A stretch of DNA of 24,391 nucleotides from CAKRHR01 sp964423195 (lineage in GTDB: Bacteria > Bacillota > Clostridia > Lachnospirales > Lachnospiraceae). The position numbers and the translations under genes were made by a program. The notes below the pieces were generated by a model. It did no database searches. It was not told the DNA's origin and saw only the letters and a program-made list of their open reading frames with translations. The DNA lies in the NCBI GenBank assembly GCA_964423195.1, contig CAYRDY010000022.1:1-24391 (forward strand), in the 5' to 3' direction. This document shows positions 14,728 to 22,611 of the stretch, piece after piece (the stretch's first letter is position 1; each line of letters opens with the position of its first letter).

Positions 14728-15837
14728 ATGACGAAAAAGAGATGGAGACTTTTGATGATTGCATGCCTGGTGATCTCGATGACATTGGCAGCGGGCTGCG
14801 GGAAAAAGCCGGCTGAGACCGAGGCGCCGCAGACGGAGAGCGAGACGGAGACTCCTGCGCCGGAGACGGAGACGGAGACCGAGACAGAGACAGAGACGGA
14901 GGAGGAGGTCCTCCCGGAGGGAAAGATGTATAGTTTTCTGACCGGTGAGGTGGTCGATGTGGCCGACGGGATGCACCGACCGCTGGCTGTCATGATCAGC
15001 AATATCCAGGATGCGCTGCCTCAGAGCGGTCTGAGCAATGCCGGTATCCTGTACGAGGCGGTGGTAGAATCGGACATCACACGCATGCTGGCCGTTTTTG
15101 AATCGCCGGCGGCGGTGGGCGAGAGTCTGGGCTCTGTCAGGAGCTGCCGTCACTATTATCTTGATTTCGCGCATGATGAGGACGCCATCTATACGCACTA
15201 TGGCTGGTCCTATGTGGCTGAAAACCGCATCAACAACGAGGGGATCAAGACCATCAATATGATGAGTGCCAGTCCGGGGACCTGCTATATTCGCACCAGC
15301 GATCGCGTGGCCCCGCACAATGTCTTCACTTCCAGCGAGATGCTTGAGTATGGGATTCAGATGTTTGGCATCGATGATCAGCTCCCGGAGGATTACAGCG
15401 GGCGTCTGAACTTCAACACGGAGGACACAGAGATCGAGGGCGGCGAGGCCGCGTATTCCGTCAGCATACCTTTCTCGTCAAAGAGTCAGCTCAGCTATGA
15501 TGAGGATCAAAAAGTTTATATGAAATATGAATACGGCGGACCGCAGATGGATGCCGCCAACAATGTGCAGCTTTCCTTTAAAAATATCATTATTCAGAAG
15601 GCCGCGTATTCCGGTTATCCGGGTGATCCGATTCTCAAGGAGGTCACTTTGACCGGATCCGGCGACGGCTACTATGTATCCGATGGCAAGGCCGTAAAGA
15701 TCAACTGGATGAAGAGCGACCTCTCAGACAGGACAAGATATTATCTTGAGGACGGCTCTGAGCTGAAAATGAATCCAGGACACACTTATATCGCGGTCGT
15801 CCCTGTGGACTATGAGATTTCTTTTGTCGGCAAATAA
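14728..15837 (+). CDS. DUF3048 domain lipoprotein (YerB-like)
   Basis: Predicted surface lipoprotein of unknown function. With the ATG at 14728 (GGAGGT eight bases upstream) it has 369 residues: a KKRWR start, a hydrophobic segment and a lipobox ending LAAGC with C24. An acidic Thr/Glu repeat linker (~residues 30-62) follows. The two DUF3048 regions begin at RPLAVMISN, with SVRSCRHYYLDFA and APHNVFTSSE as conserved blocks. An alternative ATG at 14683, inside the leader repeat and with its own AGAGGA, would add 15 residues (MKQPWIHE onward) and still contain the signal; I cannot exclude it. YerB of Bacillus subtilis is the best-known relative. Confidence 0.85.
   Translation: MTKKRWRLLMIACLVISMTLAAGCGKKPAETEAPQTESETETPAPETETETETETETEEEVLPEGKMYSFLTGEVVDVADGMHRPLAVMISNIQDALPQSGLSNAGILYEAVVESDITRMLAVFESPAAVGESLGSVRSCRHYYLDFAHDEDAIYTHYGWSYVAENRINNEGIKTINMMSASPGTCYIRTSDRVAPHNVFTSSEMLEYGIQMFGIDDQLPEDYSGRLNFNTEDTEIEGGEAAYSVSIPFSSKSQLSYDEDQKVYMKYEYGGPQMDAANNVQLSFKNIIIQKAAYSGYPGDPILKEVTLTGSGDGYYVSDGKAVKINWMKSDLSDRTRYYLEDGSELKMNPGHTYIAVVPVDYEISFVGK
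14863..14898 (+). repeat. Hexamer microsatellite (GAGACN) coding for Glu-Thr
   Basis: Six consecutive GAGACN hexamers encode an alternating Thr-Glu linker just after the lipid-anchored Cys of the DUF3048 protein. Such tracts change length by slippage in six-base steps without losing the frame. Confidence 0.85.
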
Positions 15838-15857
15838 ATTCATTCACGAGGTCATTT

Positions 15858-17491
15858 ATGAGCCAGGAGCGTACAAAAGTTTTTGATAACGCGCTGACTG
15901 TCGGGACCGTCTGGGCGGTCGCCCAGATCGCCGTGCGCCTGCTGGAATTTGTCTGCAGAATTGCGCTTGTGCGGGTGGCCGGCAGCGGTAATATGGGCTA
16001 TTTTGCCATCGGCAGTCAGATCTATACGCTGTTTGAGGTGTTTTTTACCGNNNNNNNNNNAGTGCCATGGTGTCTCTGACGGCTGACTGCATATCAAGAA
16101 ATGAATATAAAAACGCGCGGCGGGTCTTGAAGGGGACGTGTCTCTTTGCCGTGTTCGTCATCGCCGTCTGTTTTGCCTTTTTTTTCTTTGGCGCGGGACA
16201 GACGGCGCGGGCGGTCTTTGGTGCGGGTGATCTCTCTGTTGTCCTCAGATATCTGACATTCACGCTGCTCATACTGGCTGCCCTGGGTATTTTTCAGGGA
16301 CACATGTCATGCAGCGAGGATGACCGCATGAAAGTTCAGACGGCAGGGATTATCGGGCGTGCGGTTGCCGCGATAGCATCGGTCCTCATCGCGTCTATCA
16401 TGGCGACAAGGGGTAATGCCTACGGCGCCGTCGGCGGCATCCTGGGATTTGGCGTCGGCGCGGCGTCGTCAATCCTCTGTTTTGCGGGCATCAAGATCTA
16501 CCGGACCGGTTTGTCGAAAAAAGGCGACAAAAAGAAGGGCGAGCGCAATTTTAAAGACGGAAAACTGGGCTATCTCAAAATTATGAGAGCGCTCATCGTG
16601 GCTGCCATGCCGATTTGTGCCAGTCGGATTATTTTCCGCGTCAGTGACCTAGCGGACATGATTTTGTTTCATAAGTTGCTGGAAATCGGCGGCTATAAAG
16701 AGAGTGTCCGCATGGAGATGTACGGCAGCTATTTCGGTGAGTTCAGGCTGATTCTGGAAATGGTGCTCGCGCTGACCGCGGTCGCCGGTATAGCCATGCT
16801 GTCCGGTGTCTATGAGGCGGCACGCTCCAAAGATACGGAACAGATGCACCGGAAAATGAATTTTGTGATTCGCATTACAGCGGTCGCCGCGATGCCTTTC
16901 GGCGTCGGTCTGTCGCTGCTGGCGGAGCCGGTCATTCAGCTTGTCTTCTCTGATATTACGGAAATCCCAGCCGGCATTTTGCGCGTCGGCGCGCCGCTGA
17001 TTGTGCTCTATACGCTTGTGGCGGTGACGACGCTGCTGATGAGCGCGACCGGAGAAAAATTGCGGACGACGCTCATTCATGTGCTGATTGCGATGCTTGT
17101 TCATCTGCCGGTGATTGCCGTGCTCTTTTTATTCACCGACTTTAATATTTATGCAATTATCTACGGCAATTATGTCTTCACGGCGGTGATGATCTTTTTA
17201 AATCTGAGGCGTTTGAGAAAATCGAGCGGCTTTAAGATGGCATATGGCATCGATTTAGTTGTCCCTCTGATCGCTGCGCTGATCATGGGCGTGATCTCAT
17301 CGCTCTCCTATCACGGTGTGCAGCTGCTCATCCGAAGCACCGGAGCCGGTTTGCTGATCTCGGCAGTATTATCCGCGATCGCTTACAGTCTCGGTATTCT
17401 GGTCTTTGATGTGCTCAGTGAGGAGGAGATTCTCTCCCTGCCATTTGGGAGTACGCTGGTGAGATTTTGCAAAAAAATTCATGTTTTATGA
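15858..17491 (+). CDS. Polysaccharide/oligosaccharide flippase (MOP superfamily), broken by a gap
   Basis: Multi-pass membrane protein related to SpoVB/MurJ-type exporters that flip lipid-linked sugars. The N-terminal part (from ATG 15858, TVGTVWAVAQIAVRLLEF and the GNMGYFAIGSQIYTLFE block) ends at FFT before ten N. The rest resumes with SAMVSLTADCISRNEYKNA and continues through about a dozen hydrophobic segments to the TGA at 17489. The two parts are in different frames only because the N run is 10 long; a true gap of 8 or 11 (2 mod 3) restores one protein of about 540 residues, with the junction resembling the family's FFTxGLPxA. So this is an assembly break rather than a pseudogene, as far as can be judged. 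Substrate unknown. Confidence 0.82.
16051..16060. other. Assembly gap (10 N) inside the flippase gene
   Basis: Ten N. The length is inconsistent with the reading frames on both sides, so the real number of missing bases is probably 3n+2. Confidence 0.97.
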
Positions 17492-17518
17492 TGAAATATT
17501 TTTGAGGCGGATGAGGTC

Positions 17519-18760
17519 ATGAATCGCAGCATCATTGTTGTCGGGGCGGGTGCGTCCGGCCTGGCGGCGGCCATATGCGCGGCACGGGCAGGCGCATCGG
17601 TGACGGTATCTGAGCGGATGGAAAAGCCGGCGAAAAAGCTGCTGGCCACGGGCAACGGGCGGTGCAATTTTACAAATCAATTGATGAATGTATCCTGTTA
17701 CCGCGGCGGTGATCCGGACTTTATCTCCGAGGTGATCGGTCGCTTCGGCACGGACGAGATCCTTGAATTTTTCCGCGGGATCGGCGTTGAGCCGCGGTGC
17801 AGGGATGGATATTACTACCCGTATTCGATGCAGGCATCCGCTGTGGCAAGCGCACTCATCACGGAGGCAAAACAGCTGGGTGTAAAAATCATTTGCGGGG
17901 AAAGCGTCCTGCATATTGTCAGGATGAAGCGCGGTTTTAGGGTTCAGACGGACAGAGGCACACGGACAGCCGACGCGGTGATCCTCGCATCGGGCGGTTG
18001 TGCGGCGCCAAAGTTTGGAAGTGACGGCAGCGGCTTTGCGCTGGCGAGGGAGCTTGGCCTTCGGGTGACGCGCTTGGTTCCGGCGCTGTGCGGTCTGAGA
18101 TGCCGGGGAAAGTTCTGGAGACAGATCGCAGGCGTGCGTGTTCAGGCCGGCGTGGCCGTCTATGACGTGCGGGGTGATGGCAGGCTGCTGGCATCGGATT
18201 CCGGTGAAGTGCAGTTGACAGATGAGGGCATTTCCGGGATTCCGGTGTTTCAGGTCAGCAGATTTGCCGCGATGGCGCTGTCCGAGGGACACGCGGTCGA
18301 GGCTGTACTTGACTTGATGCCTGAATTTTCTGATAAAAATCTTTTGCAGATGCTGTGCGGTCGCTTTGAACGCCTGATCGGCCGCACATCTGAGGAGTGT
18401 CTGGTGGGGCTCATGCCTTTTAAATTGATCCGCCTGCTGCTTAAGTTTGCGGATATGGATCCGGACGGCCCGGCCGCGGGCGTTCCCCCGTCAAAGATTG
18501 GGAAACTTGCGGAAGTGATAAAGCATTTTCGCGTTTCCGTGGCGGCGGCCAACGCATTTGACAGGGCCCAGGTGTGTGCCGGCGGCGTCGGCACGGAGCA
18601 GATGGATGCGCGGACGATGATGTGTCGGCGGATTCCGGGCTTATTTATCGCTGGGGAGATGCTGGATGTCGACGGCATCTGCGGCGGCTATAATCTGCAC
18701 TTTGCCTGGGCGAGCGGCATGATCGCGGGGACAAGCGCGGCAGAAGGTACCTGGATGTGA
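17519..18760 (+). CDS. FAD-dependent oxidoreductase, HI0933/BaiN-like family
   Basis: A 413-residue flavoprotein with an N-terminal FAD-binding fold (VVGAGASGLAAAICAARAG, second-strand acid in VSERME) and the family signature LLATGNGRCNFTN. Further blocks are LASGGCAAPKFGSDGSG and the C-terminal GICGGYNLHFAWASG that closes the FAD site. Family members are mostly uncharacterised; BaiN is linked to bile-acid dehydroxylation and others are assigned only as aminoacetone-oxidase-like. Nothing nearby points to bile-acid metabolism, so I give no substrate. The ATG at 17519 has ATGAGGT just upstream, 27 bp after the flippase stop, so the two genes are probably co-transcribed. Confidence 0.87.
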   Translation: MNRSIIVVGAGASGLAAAICAARAGASVTVSERMEKPAKKLLATGNGRCNFTNQLMNVSCYRGGDPDFISEVIGRFGTDEILEFFRGIGVEPRCRDGYYYPYSMQASAVASALITEAKQLGVKIICGESVLHIVRMKRGFRVQTDRGTRTADAVILASGGCAAPKFGSDGSGFALARELGLRVTRLVPALCGLRCRGKFWRQIAGVRVQAGVAVYDVRGDGRLLASDSGEVQLTDEGISGIPVFQVSRFAAMALSEGHAVEAVLDLMPEFSDKNLLQMLCGRFERLIGRTSEECLVGLMPFKLIRLLLKFADMDPDGPAAGVPPSKIGKLAEVIKHFRVSVAAANAFDRAQVCAGGVGTEQMDARTMMCRRIPGLFIAGEMLDVDGICGGYNLHFAWASGMIAGTSAAEGTWM

Positions 18761-18796
18761 TCACGGCCCGCTGGGATGGCAGGAAGTACACGTGGC

Positions 18797-18824
18797 GGAC
18801 GGCTGAGTGCGAACCCAGCCGTCC
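18797..18824 (+). other. Perfect 9-bp inverted repeat between two flavoprotein genes
   Basis: GGACGGCTG (18797-18805) and CAGCCGTCC (18816-18824) with a ten-base loop. No T-run follows. It is flanked by direct repeats beginning GGATGGC at 18774 and 18826 (12 of 14 identical). It may be a processing or stability hairpin, or a small palindromic repeat unit. Confidence 0.5.
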
Positions 18825-18867
18825 AGGATGGCGGGATGTGAGCGCAGCGGGAGGTGTCTAAAGAATC

Positions 18868-20502
18868 ATGATTCGAATCAGTCAGCTAAAGCTCGACTAC
18901 CGGCAGGATGAGTCGCAGCTTGCGCAAAAGATCGCCGCCGCGCTTAAAATTCCCGTGAAGTCTGTCGGGTCCTTTCGCATTGTCCGAAAATCCATCGACG
19001 CCAGAAAGATTGGCGGACAGCATCAGATTTATCGGGTCTATACGGTGGATGTGTCCGTCAGGGATGAGGAGAAATGCCTGGCTCGGCTGAGAGATAAAAA
19101 TATCGCTCCGGTACAGGAAAAACCTTACGTGTTTAAGGCGGAGGGGACGAGAGCATTGGTCCATCGCCCGTTGATCGTGGGCAGCGGTCCGGCGGGATTA
19201 TTCTGCGGGCTGATGCTGGCGCGGGCGGGTTACCGGCCAGTCATTCTGGAGCGGGGCGGCGATGTCGACGAGCGTCTGCGGGCGGTGACGGATTTCTGGT
19301 CAGGCGGACCGCTCGATGAGGAGAACAATGTCCAGTTCGGCGAGGGCGGCGCGGGAACATTTTCCGACGGGAAGCTAGGCACCCTTGTCAGGGATCGGAC
19401 CGGTAAAAATATGGTGGTACTGCGCGTCTTTGCCGAGGCAGGCGCCGGCGATGAGATATTGTATTTAAACAAGCCGCATATCGGCACGGAGGTGCTGGCA
19501 GAGATCGTCAAAAATATTCGAAGTGAGATTATCGCCCTGGGCGGCGAGGTCTGTTTTCATACCAGACTGGAGGATCTGCATGCCGAAAACGGCAGCCTGC
19601 GCGCGGTGACTGTGCGGTGCGGCAGAGAAATCCGGCGTATGGCCGCCGATGTTTTGGTTCTGGCCGTCGGGCACAGTGCCAGAGATACCTTTGAGATGCT
19701 CTATCGGAGGGGATTGGAGATGCAGGCCAAGGCGTTTGCCATCGGTGTGCGCGTCGAGCATCCGCAGGCCATGATCAATCTGGCCCAGTATGGGGTAGCG
19801 GCGGATCCGAGGCTTCCGGCCGCGGATTACAGACTGACCTACCGGACCTCAAGGGGGCGAAGCGTCTACAGTTTTTGTATGTGTCCGGGCGGCTATGTGG
19901 TCAATGCCTCCTCGGAGGCGGGCGGCATTACGGTCAACGGCATGAGTTACCGCGGCAGGGACAGCGGGAATGCCAACAGCGCCGTGATCGTCAATGTGAC
20001 GCCGGAGGATTTCGATTCGGGACACCCGCTGGCCGGTGTGGCCTTTCAGCGGAAATGGGAGCGCGCCTGTTTTGATGTCGCCGGCGGGCAGTCACGGATA
20101 CCGGTGCAGCTCTTTGAGGATTTTAAATATCACCGGACGTCCGACCACTACGGCGGAGTGCGGCCGGTACACAAGGGCATAGATGTCTTCGCGGATCTGA
20201 ATCAATGTCTGCCGCGCTTTGTCAGTGAGAGCCTTGTGGAGGGCATTGAAAATTTCGGAGGCAGGATCAGAGGCTTTGACAGGCCGGATGCTCTGCTGTG
20301 CGGAATCGAGGCCAGGACGTCCTCGCCGCTGCGCATGCTGCGCGACGAGACGCTGCAGAGCAATATCAGAGGCATTTTTCCCTGCGGGGAGGGTGCGGGG
20401 TATGCGGGAGGCATTACCTCCGCGGCCATGGACGGCATCAGAGCCGCGGAGGCTGTGGCGGCGATTTACCGACCGCCCGGACAGAGGACGGAGGAAGTTT
20501 AG
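18868..20502 (+). CDS. NAD(P)/FAD-dependent dehydrogenase, COG2509-type
   Basis: A 544-residue flavoprotein of a conserved but uncharacterised family. Residues 1-90 form an extra N-terminal alpha/beta domain (ISQLKLDYRQDESQL) typical of the family. The FAD-binding motif GSGPAG starts at residue 105 (VGSGPAGLFCGLMLARAG), followed by the conserved NNVQFGEGGAGTFSDGKL block, VLAVGHSARDTFEML, and CGEGAGYAGGITSAAMDG at the C-terminus. The ATG at 18868 has GGGAGGTG about 12 bases upstream. Its TAG overlaps the GTG of proB by one base, so it is translationally linked to the proline gene. Substrate and physiological role unknown. Confidence 0.88.
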   Translation: MIRISQLKLDYRQDESQLAQKIAAALKIPVKSVGSFRIVRKSIDARKIGGQHQIYRVYTVDVSVRDEEKCLARLRDKNIAPVQEKPYVFKAEGTRALVHRPLIVGSGPAGLFCGLMLARAGYRPVILERGGDVDERLRAVTDFWSGGPLDEENNVQFGEGGAGTFSDGKLGTLVRDRTGKNMVVLRVFAEAGAGDEILYLNKPHIGTEVLAEIVKNIRSEIIALGGEVCFHTRLEDLHAENGSLRAVTVRCGREIRRMAADVLVLAVGHSARDTFEMLYRRGLEMQAKAFAIGVRVEHPQAMINLAQYGVAADPRLPAADYRLTYRTSRGRSVYSFCMCPGGYVVNASSEAGGITVNGMSYRGRDSGNANSAVIVNVTPEDFDSGHPLAGVAFQRKWERACFDVAGGQSRIPVQLFEDFKYHRTSDHYGGVRPVHKGIDVFADLNQCLPRFVSESLVEGIENFGGRIRGFDRPDALLCGIEARTSSPLRMLRDETLQSNIRGIFPCGEGAGYAGGITSAAMDGIRAAEAVAAIYRPPGQRTEEV

Positions 20503-21344
20503 TGAATGACAGACGTCAGATCAAAAATAAGCAGCGCATTGTGATCAAGGTCGGAACCTCGTCGATCGTACACGATGAGACGGGGGAGATGAACCTGCAG
20601 AAGCTGGAGCAGCTGGTGCGCATCATCTGTGATCTCAGCAATCAGGGCAGGGACGTGGTGCTTGTGTCCTCAGGGGCGATCGCGGTCGGAAGGAGAGTTC
20701 TGGGATTGAAGACGAGGCCGTCGACGCTGGCGGTAAAGCAGGCATGCGCCTCCGTCGGCCAGGCGGCGCTGATGATGACCTACCAGAAGCTCTTTGCCGA
20801 GTACAGCCATACAGCGGCCCAGATCCTGATGACCAAACATACCTTTATACGGCCGGACAGCCGTTACAATGCCAAAAACACCTTTAATCAGCTGTTTGCC
20901 ATGGGCGCTGTGCCGGTGGTCAACGAGAATGACACGGTGTCGACCAATGAGATCGAGATCGGCGACAATGATCGGCTCTCGGCGGTGGTGGCCGCGCTGT
21001 GCGGCGCCGACCTGCTGATTCTGCTCTCGGACCTCGACGGTCTCTACACAGATGATCCGAATCAGAATGCCGAAGCGAAGTTTATCGACTGTGTGCCCTT
21101 CATCGATGACGCGGTCTGCCAAATGGCGGGCGGCGCCGGAAGTGATCTCGGCACCGGCGGCATGGTGACGAAGCTCGACGCGGCCAGGATCGCCACGGAC
21201 GCGGGTTGCGACATGGTGATCGCCAACAGCCGTGAGTTCCATGTGATCGCCGATATTATGTCGGGTCAGGCGGTGGGGACACTGTTTTTGGCCCATAAGA
21301 ATGAGAATTTTAACCTGGAAGAATGGATTGAGAAACGATATTGA
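20502..21344 (+). CDS. proB: Glutamate 5-kinase ProB (without PUA domain)
   Basis: Phosphorylates glutamate to gamma-glutamyl phosphate, the first step of proline synthesis and the usual point of proline feedback. The 280-residue protein contains the amino-acid kinase fold: VIKVGTSSIV at the start, VLVSSGAIAVGRRVLG, the VVNENDTVS and EIGDNDRLSA substrate-binding loop, and DLDGLYTDDP plus GTGGMVTKLDAA for ATP binding. It ends after the kinase domain, so the C-terminal PUA domain of the Escherichia coli enzyme is absent. The start is GTG 20502 with GGAGG seven bases upstream, overlapping the preceding stop. Two intervening genes separate it from proA. Confidence 0.95.
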   Translation: MNDRRQIKNKQRIVIKVGTSSIVHDETGEMNLQKLEQLVRIICDLSNQGRDVVLVSSGAIAVGRRVLGLKTRPSTLAVKQACASVGQAALMMTYQKLFAEYSHTAAQILMTKHTFIRPDSRYNAKNTFNQLFAMGAVPVVNENDTVSTNEIEIGDNDRLSAVVAALCGADLLILLSDLDGLYTDDPNQNAEAKFIDCVPFIDDAVCQMAGGAGSDLGTGGMVTKLDAARIATDAGCDMVIANSREFHVIADIMSGQAVGTLFLAHKNENFNLEEWIEKRY

Positions 21345-21358
21345 TGATGGAGGCAGCT

Positions 21359-22234
21359 ATGAAAAAAGTTGGAATGATCATGGAGGGTGGCGGCCAGCGC
21401 GGGGTGTTTACCGCCGGTGTGGTCGATTATCTGATGGAACAGAATTTTGAGGTGCCTTATGTGATCGGTGTATCGGCCGGCACCTGCAACGCGCTGGACT
21501 ATGTCTCCGGACAGCCGCAGCGCACCAGAAAGTGTATGATCGATTCGCAGGAAAAATATGATCTCTACAGTCTGAAAAATATCCTGCGCAAGGGTTATTA
21601 TATTGATATGGATTTGATTTTTGACGAATTTCCGAAGGGGATTTATCCATTTGACTTTGAGACTTATGCCAAATCTCAGGAAAAGACGCGCTGCCTGATC
21701 ACAGCGACGGACTGTATCACCGGCGACGCCGTCTACATCGAGGAAAAAGAGGACGAGGCCCGGATGCGAACAGCGGCGAAGGCCTCGGCCAGCCTGCCCT
21801 TTGTGTCGGCGCCGGTTATGGTCGACGGCAGGCCGATGATGGATGGTGGACTCAGAGATTCCATTCCGATCCAGAAAGCCACGAGAGATGGCTATAAATA
21901 TAATATCCTGATTCTGACCAGACCGGCGGGCTATCGCAAAGATGAGAAGAAAAAAGACCCAACCGTGGCTCTTGCGAGAATCATCTATAAAAAATATCCG
22001 CGGATGGTGCGCGACATGGAGCTGCGGGCACACAGATACAACAAGGTGCTGGAGACCATCGATGCGCTGGAAAAGAAGGGCCGCGTCTATGTGATCCGGC
22101 CGCAGGTGCCGTGCGTCGGCCGCACCGAAACGGATATAGACAAACTTAACGCATTTTATCAACACGGCTATGATTATATGAGGGAACATTACGCGCAGAT
22201 GCTTGAGTGGCTTGAGCGCGCTGAAAATATATAG
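21359..22234 (+). CDS. Patatin-like phospholipase family protein
   Basis: Predicted serine acyl hydrolase acting on membrane lipids. The 291-residue product has the full catalytic set: oxyanion loop EGGGQRGVFTAG, nucleophile S39 in GVSAG, and D162 in the DGG motif (MDGGLRDSIP). The architecture and C-terminal part resemble the bacterial YjjU-like subgroup, without signal peptide or membrane segment. The ATG at 21359 has GGAGG five bases upstream; two earlier in-frame ATG codons at 21341-21346 lie before or within that site. It follows proB by 14 bp and is probably in the same transcript. A link to proline synthesis is not evident. Confidence 0.88.
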   Translation: MKKVGMIMEGGGQRGVFTAGVVDYLMEQNFEVPYVIGVSAGTCNALDYVSGQPQRTRKCMIDSQEKYDLYSLKNILRKGYYIDMDLIFDEFPKGIYPFDFETYAKSQEKTRCLITATDCITGDAVYIEEKEDEARMRTAAKASASLPFVSAPVMVDGRPMMDGGLRDSIPIQKATRDGYKYNILILTRPAGYRKDEKKKDPTVALARIIYKKYPRMVRDMELRAHRYNKVLETIDALEKKGRVYVIRPQVPCVGRTETDIDKLNAFYQHGYDYMREHYAQMLEWLERAENI

Positions 22235-22255
22235 AGAAGCGACAGAGGAAAATAA

Positions 22256-22486
22256 ATGATCACTGAACAGGATATCAAACGGATCAATGAACTGTATCAT
22301 AAATCGAAGGATGTCGGCCTGACGCCGGAAGAAAAAATGGAACAGGCCCATCTGCGCGGCGCGTATATCACCGCCATCCGAAAGAATCTGCGGGCGGATA
22401 TCGAACAAATCGACATCCAGAACCCGGACGGGACGGTGGAGTCCGTGAAAGATCGGCGAAAGCCGAACGGGTGGCAGAGTCCCTAA
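22256..22486 (+). CDS. DUF896 family protein (YnzC-like)
   Basis: A 76-residue cytoplasmic protein. The ITEQDIKRINELYHKSK start and EEKMEQAHLRGAYITAIRKNLR match the helical hairpin of DUF896/UPF0291 proteins such as Bacillus subtilis YnzC, whose molecular role is unknown. It has its own GAGGAAA site and lies 21 bp after the phospholipase gene. The C-terminal ~12 residues (VKDRRKPNGWQSP) fall in a degenerate 36-38-bp tandem repeat and are probably not part of the conserved fold. Confidence 0.85.
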   Translation: MITEQDIKRINELYHKSKDVGLTPEEKMEQAHLRGAYITAIRKNLRADIEQIDIQNPDGTVESVKDRRKPNGWQSP

Positions 22487-22560
22487 AAGACCGGCAAAAA
22501 TGGACAAACGGCAAGGCTGTGGCGGATCGGCGAAAGCCAAACATGCCGGGACAGTAGACT
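22451..22560 (+). repeat. Degenerate 36-38-bp tandem repeat at the end of the DUF896 gene
   Basis: Units begin at 22451 (GATCGGCGAAAGCC), 22489 (GACCGGCAAAAATGG) and 22525 (GATCGGCGAAAGCC). The first includes the gene's last codons and its stop at 22484-22486. Units 1 and 3 are very similar over their first 18 bases; unit 2 is worn. Confidence 0.6.
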
Positions 22561-22565
22561 TCTAT

Positions 22566-22583
22566 GCGCCGATTGTGCGGCGC
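22566..22583 (+). promoter_or_regulatory. GC-rich hairpin upstream of the proA ribosome-binding site
   Basis: GCGCCG (22566-22571) and CGGCGC (22578-22583) form a perfect 6-bp stem with a six-base loop, 13 bases before AAGGAGG (22597-22603). No T-run follows. It is similar in place and form to the hairpin before hisZ. Confidence 0.4.
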
Positions 22584-22611
22584 GCCGCGATAAATGAAGG
22601 AGGTTAAATTT

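Noticed and set aside
14863..14898. CRISPR-like repeat array
   Set aside because: It is a six-base coding microsatellite without spacers. No other regularly spaced repeats with unique spacers occur in the window.
17519..18760. Bile-acid dehydroxylation gene baiN
   Set aside because: The protein belongs to the broad family that includes BaiN, but there are no other bai genes nearby and the family is mostly of unknown function.
18797..18824. Intrinsic terminator between the two flavoprotein genes
   Set aside because: The stem is good but there is no T-run after it.
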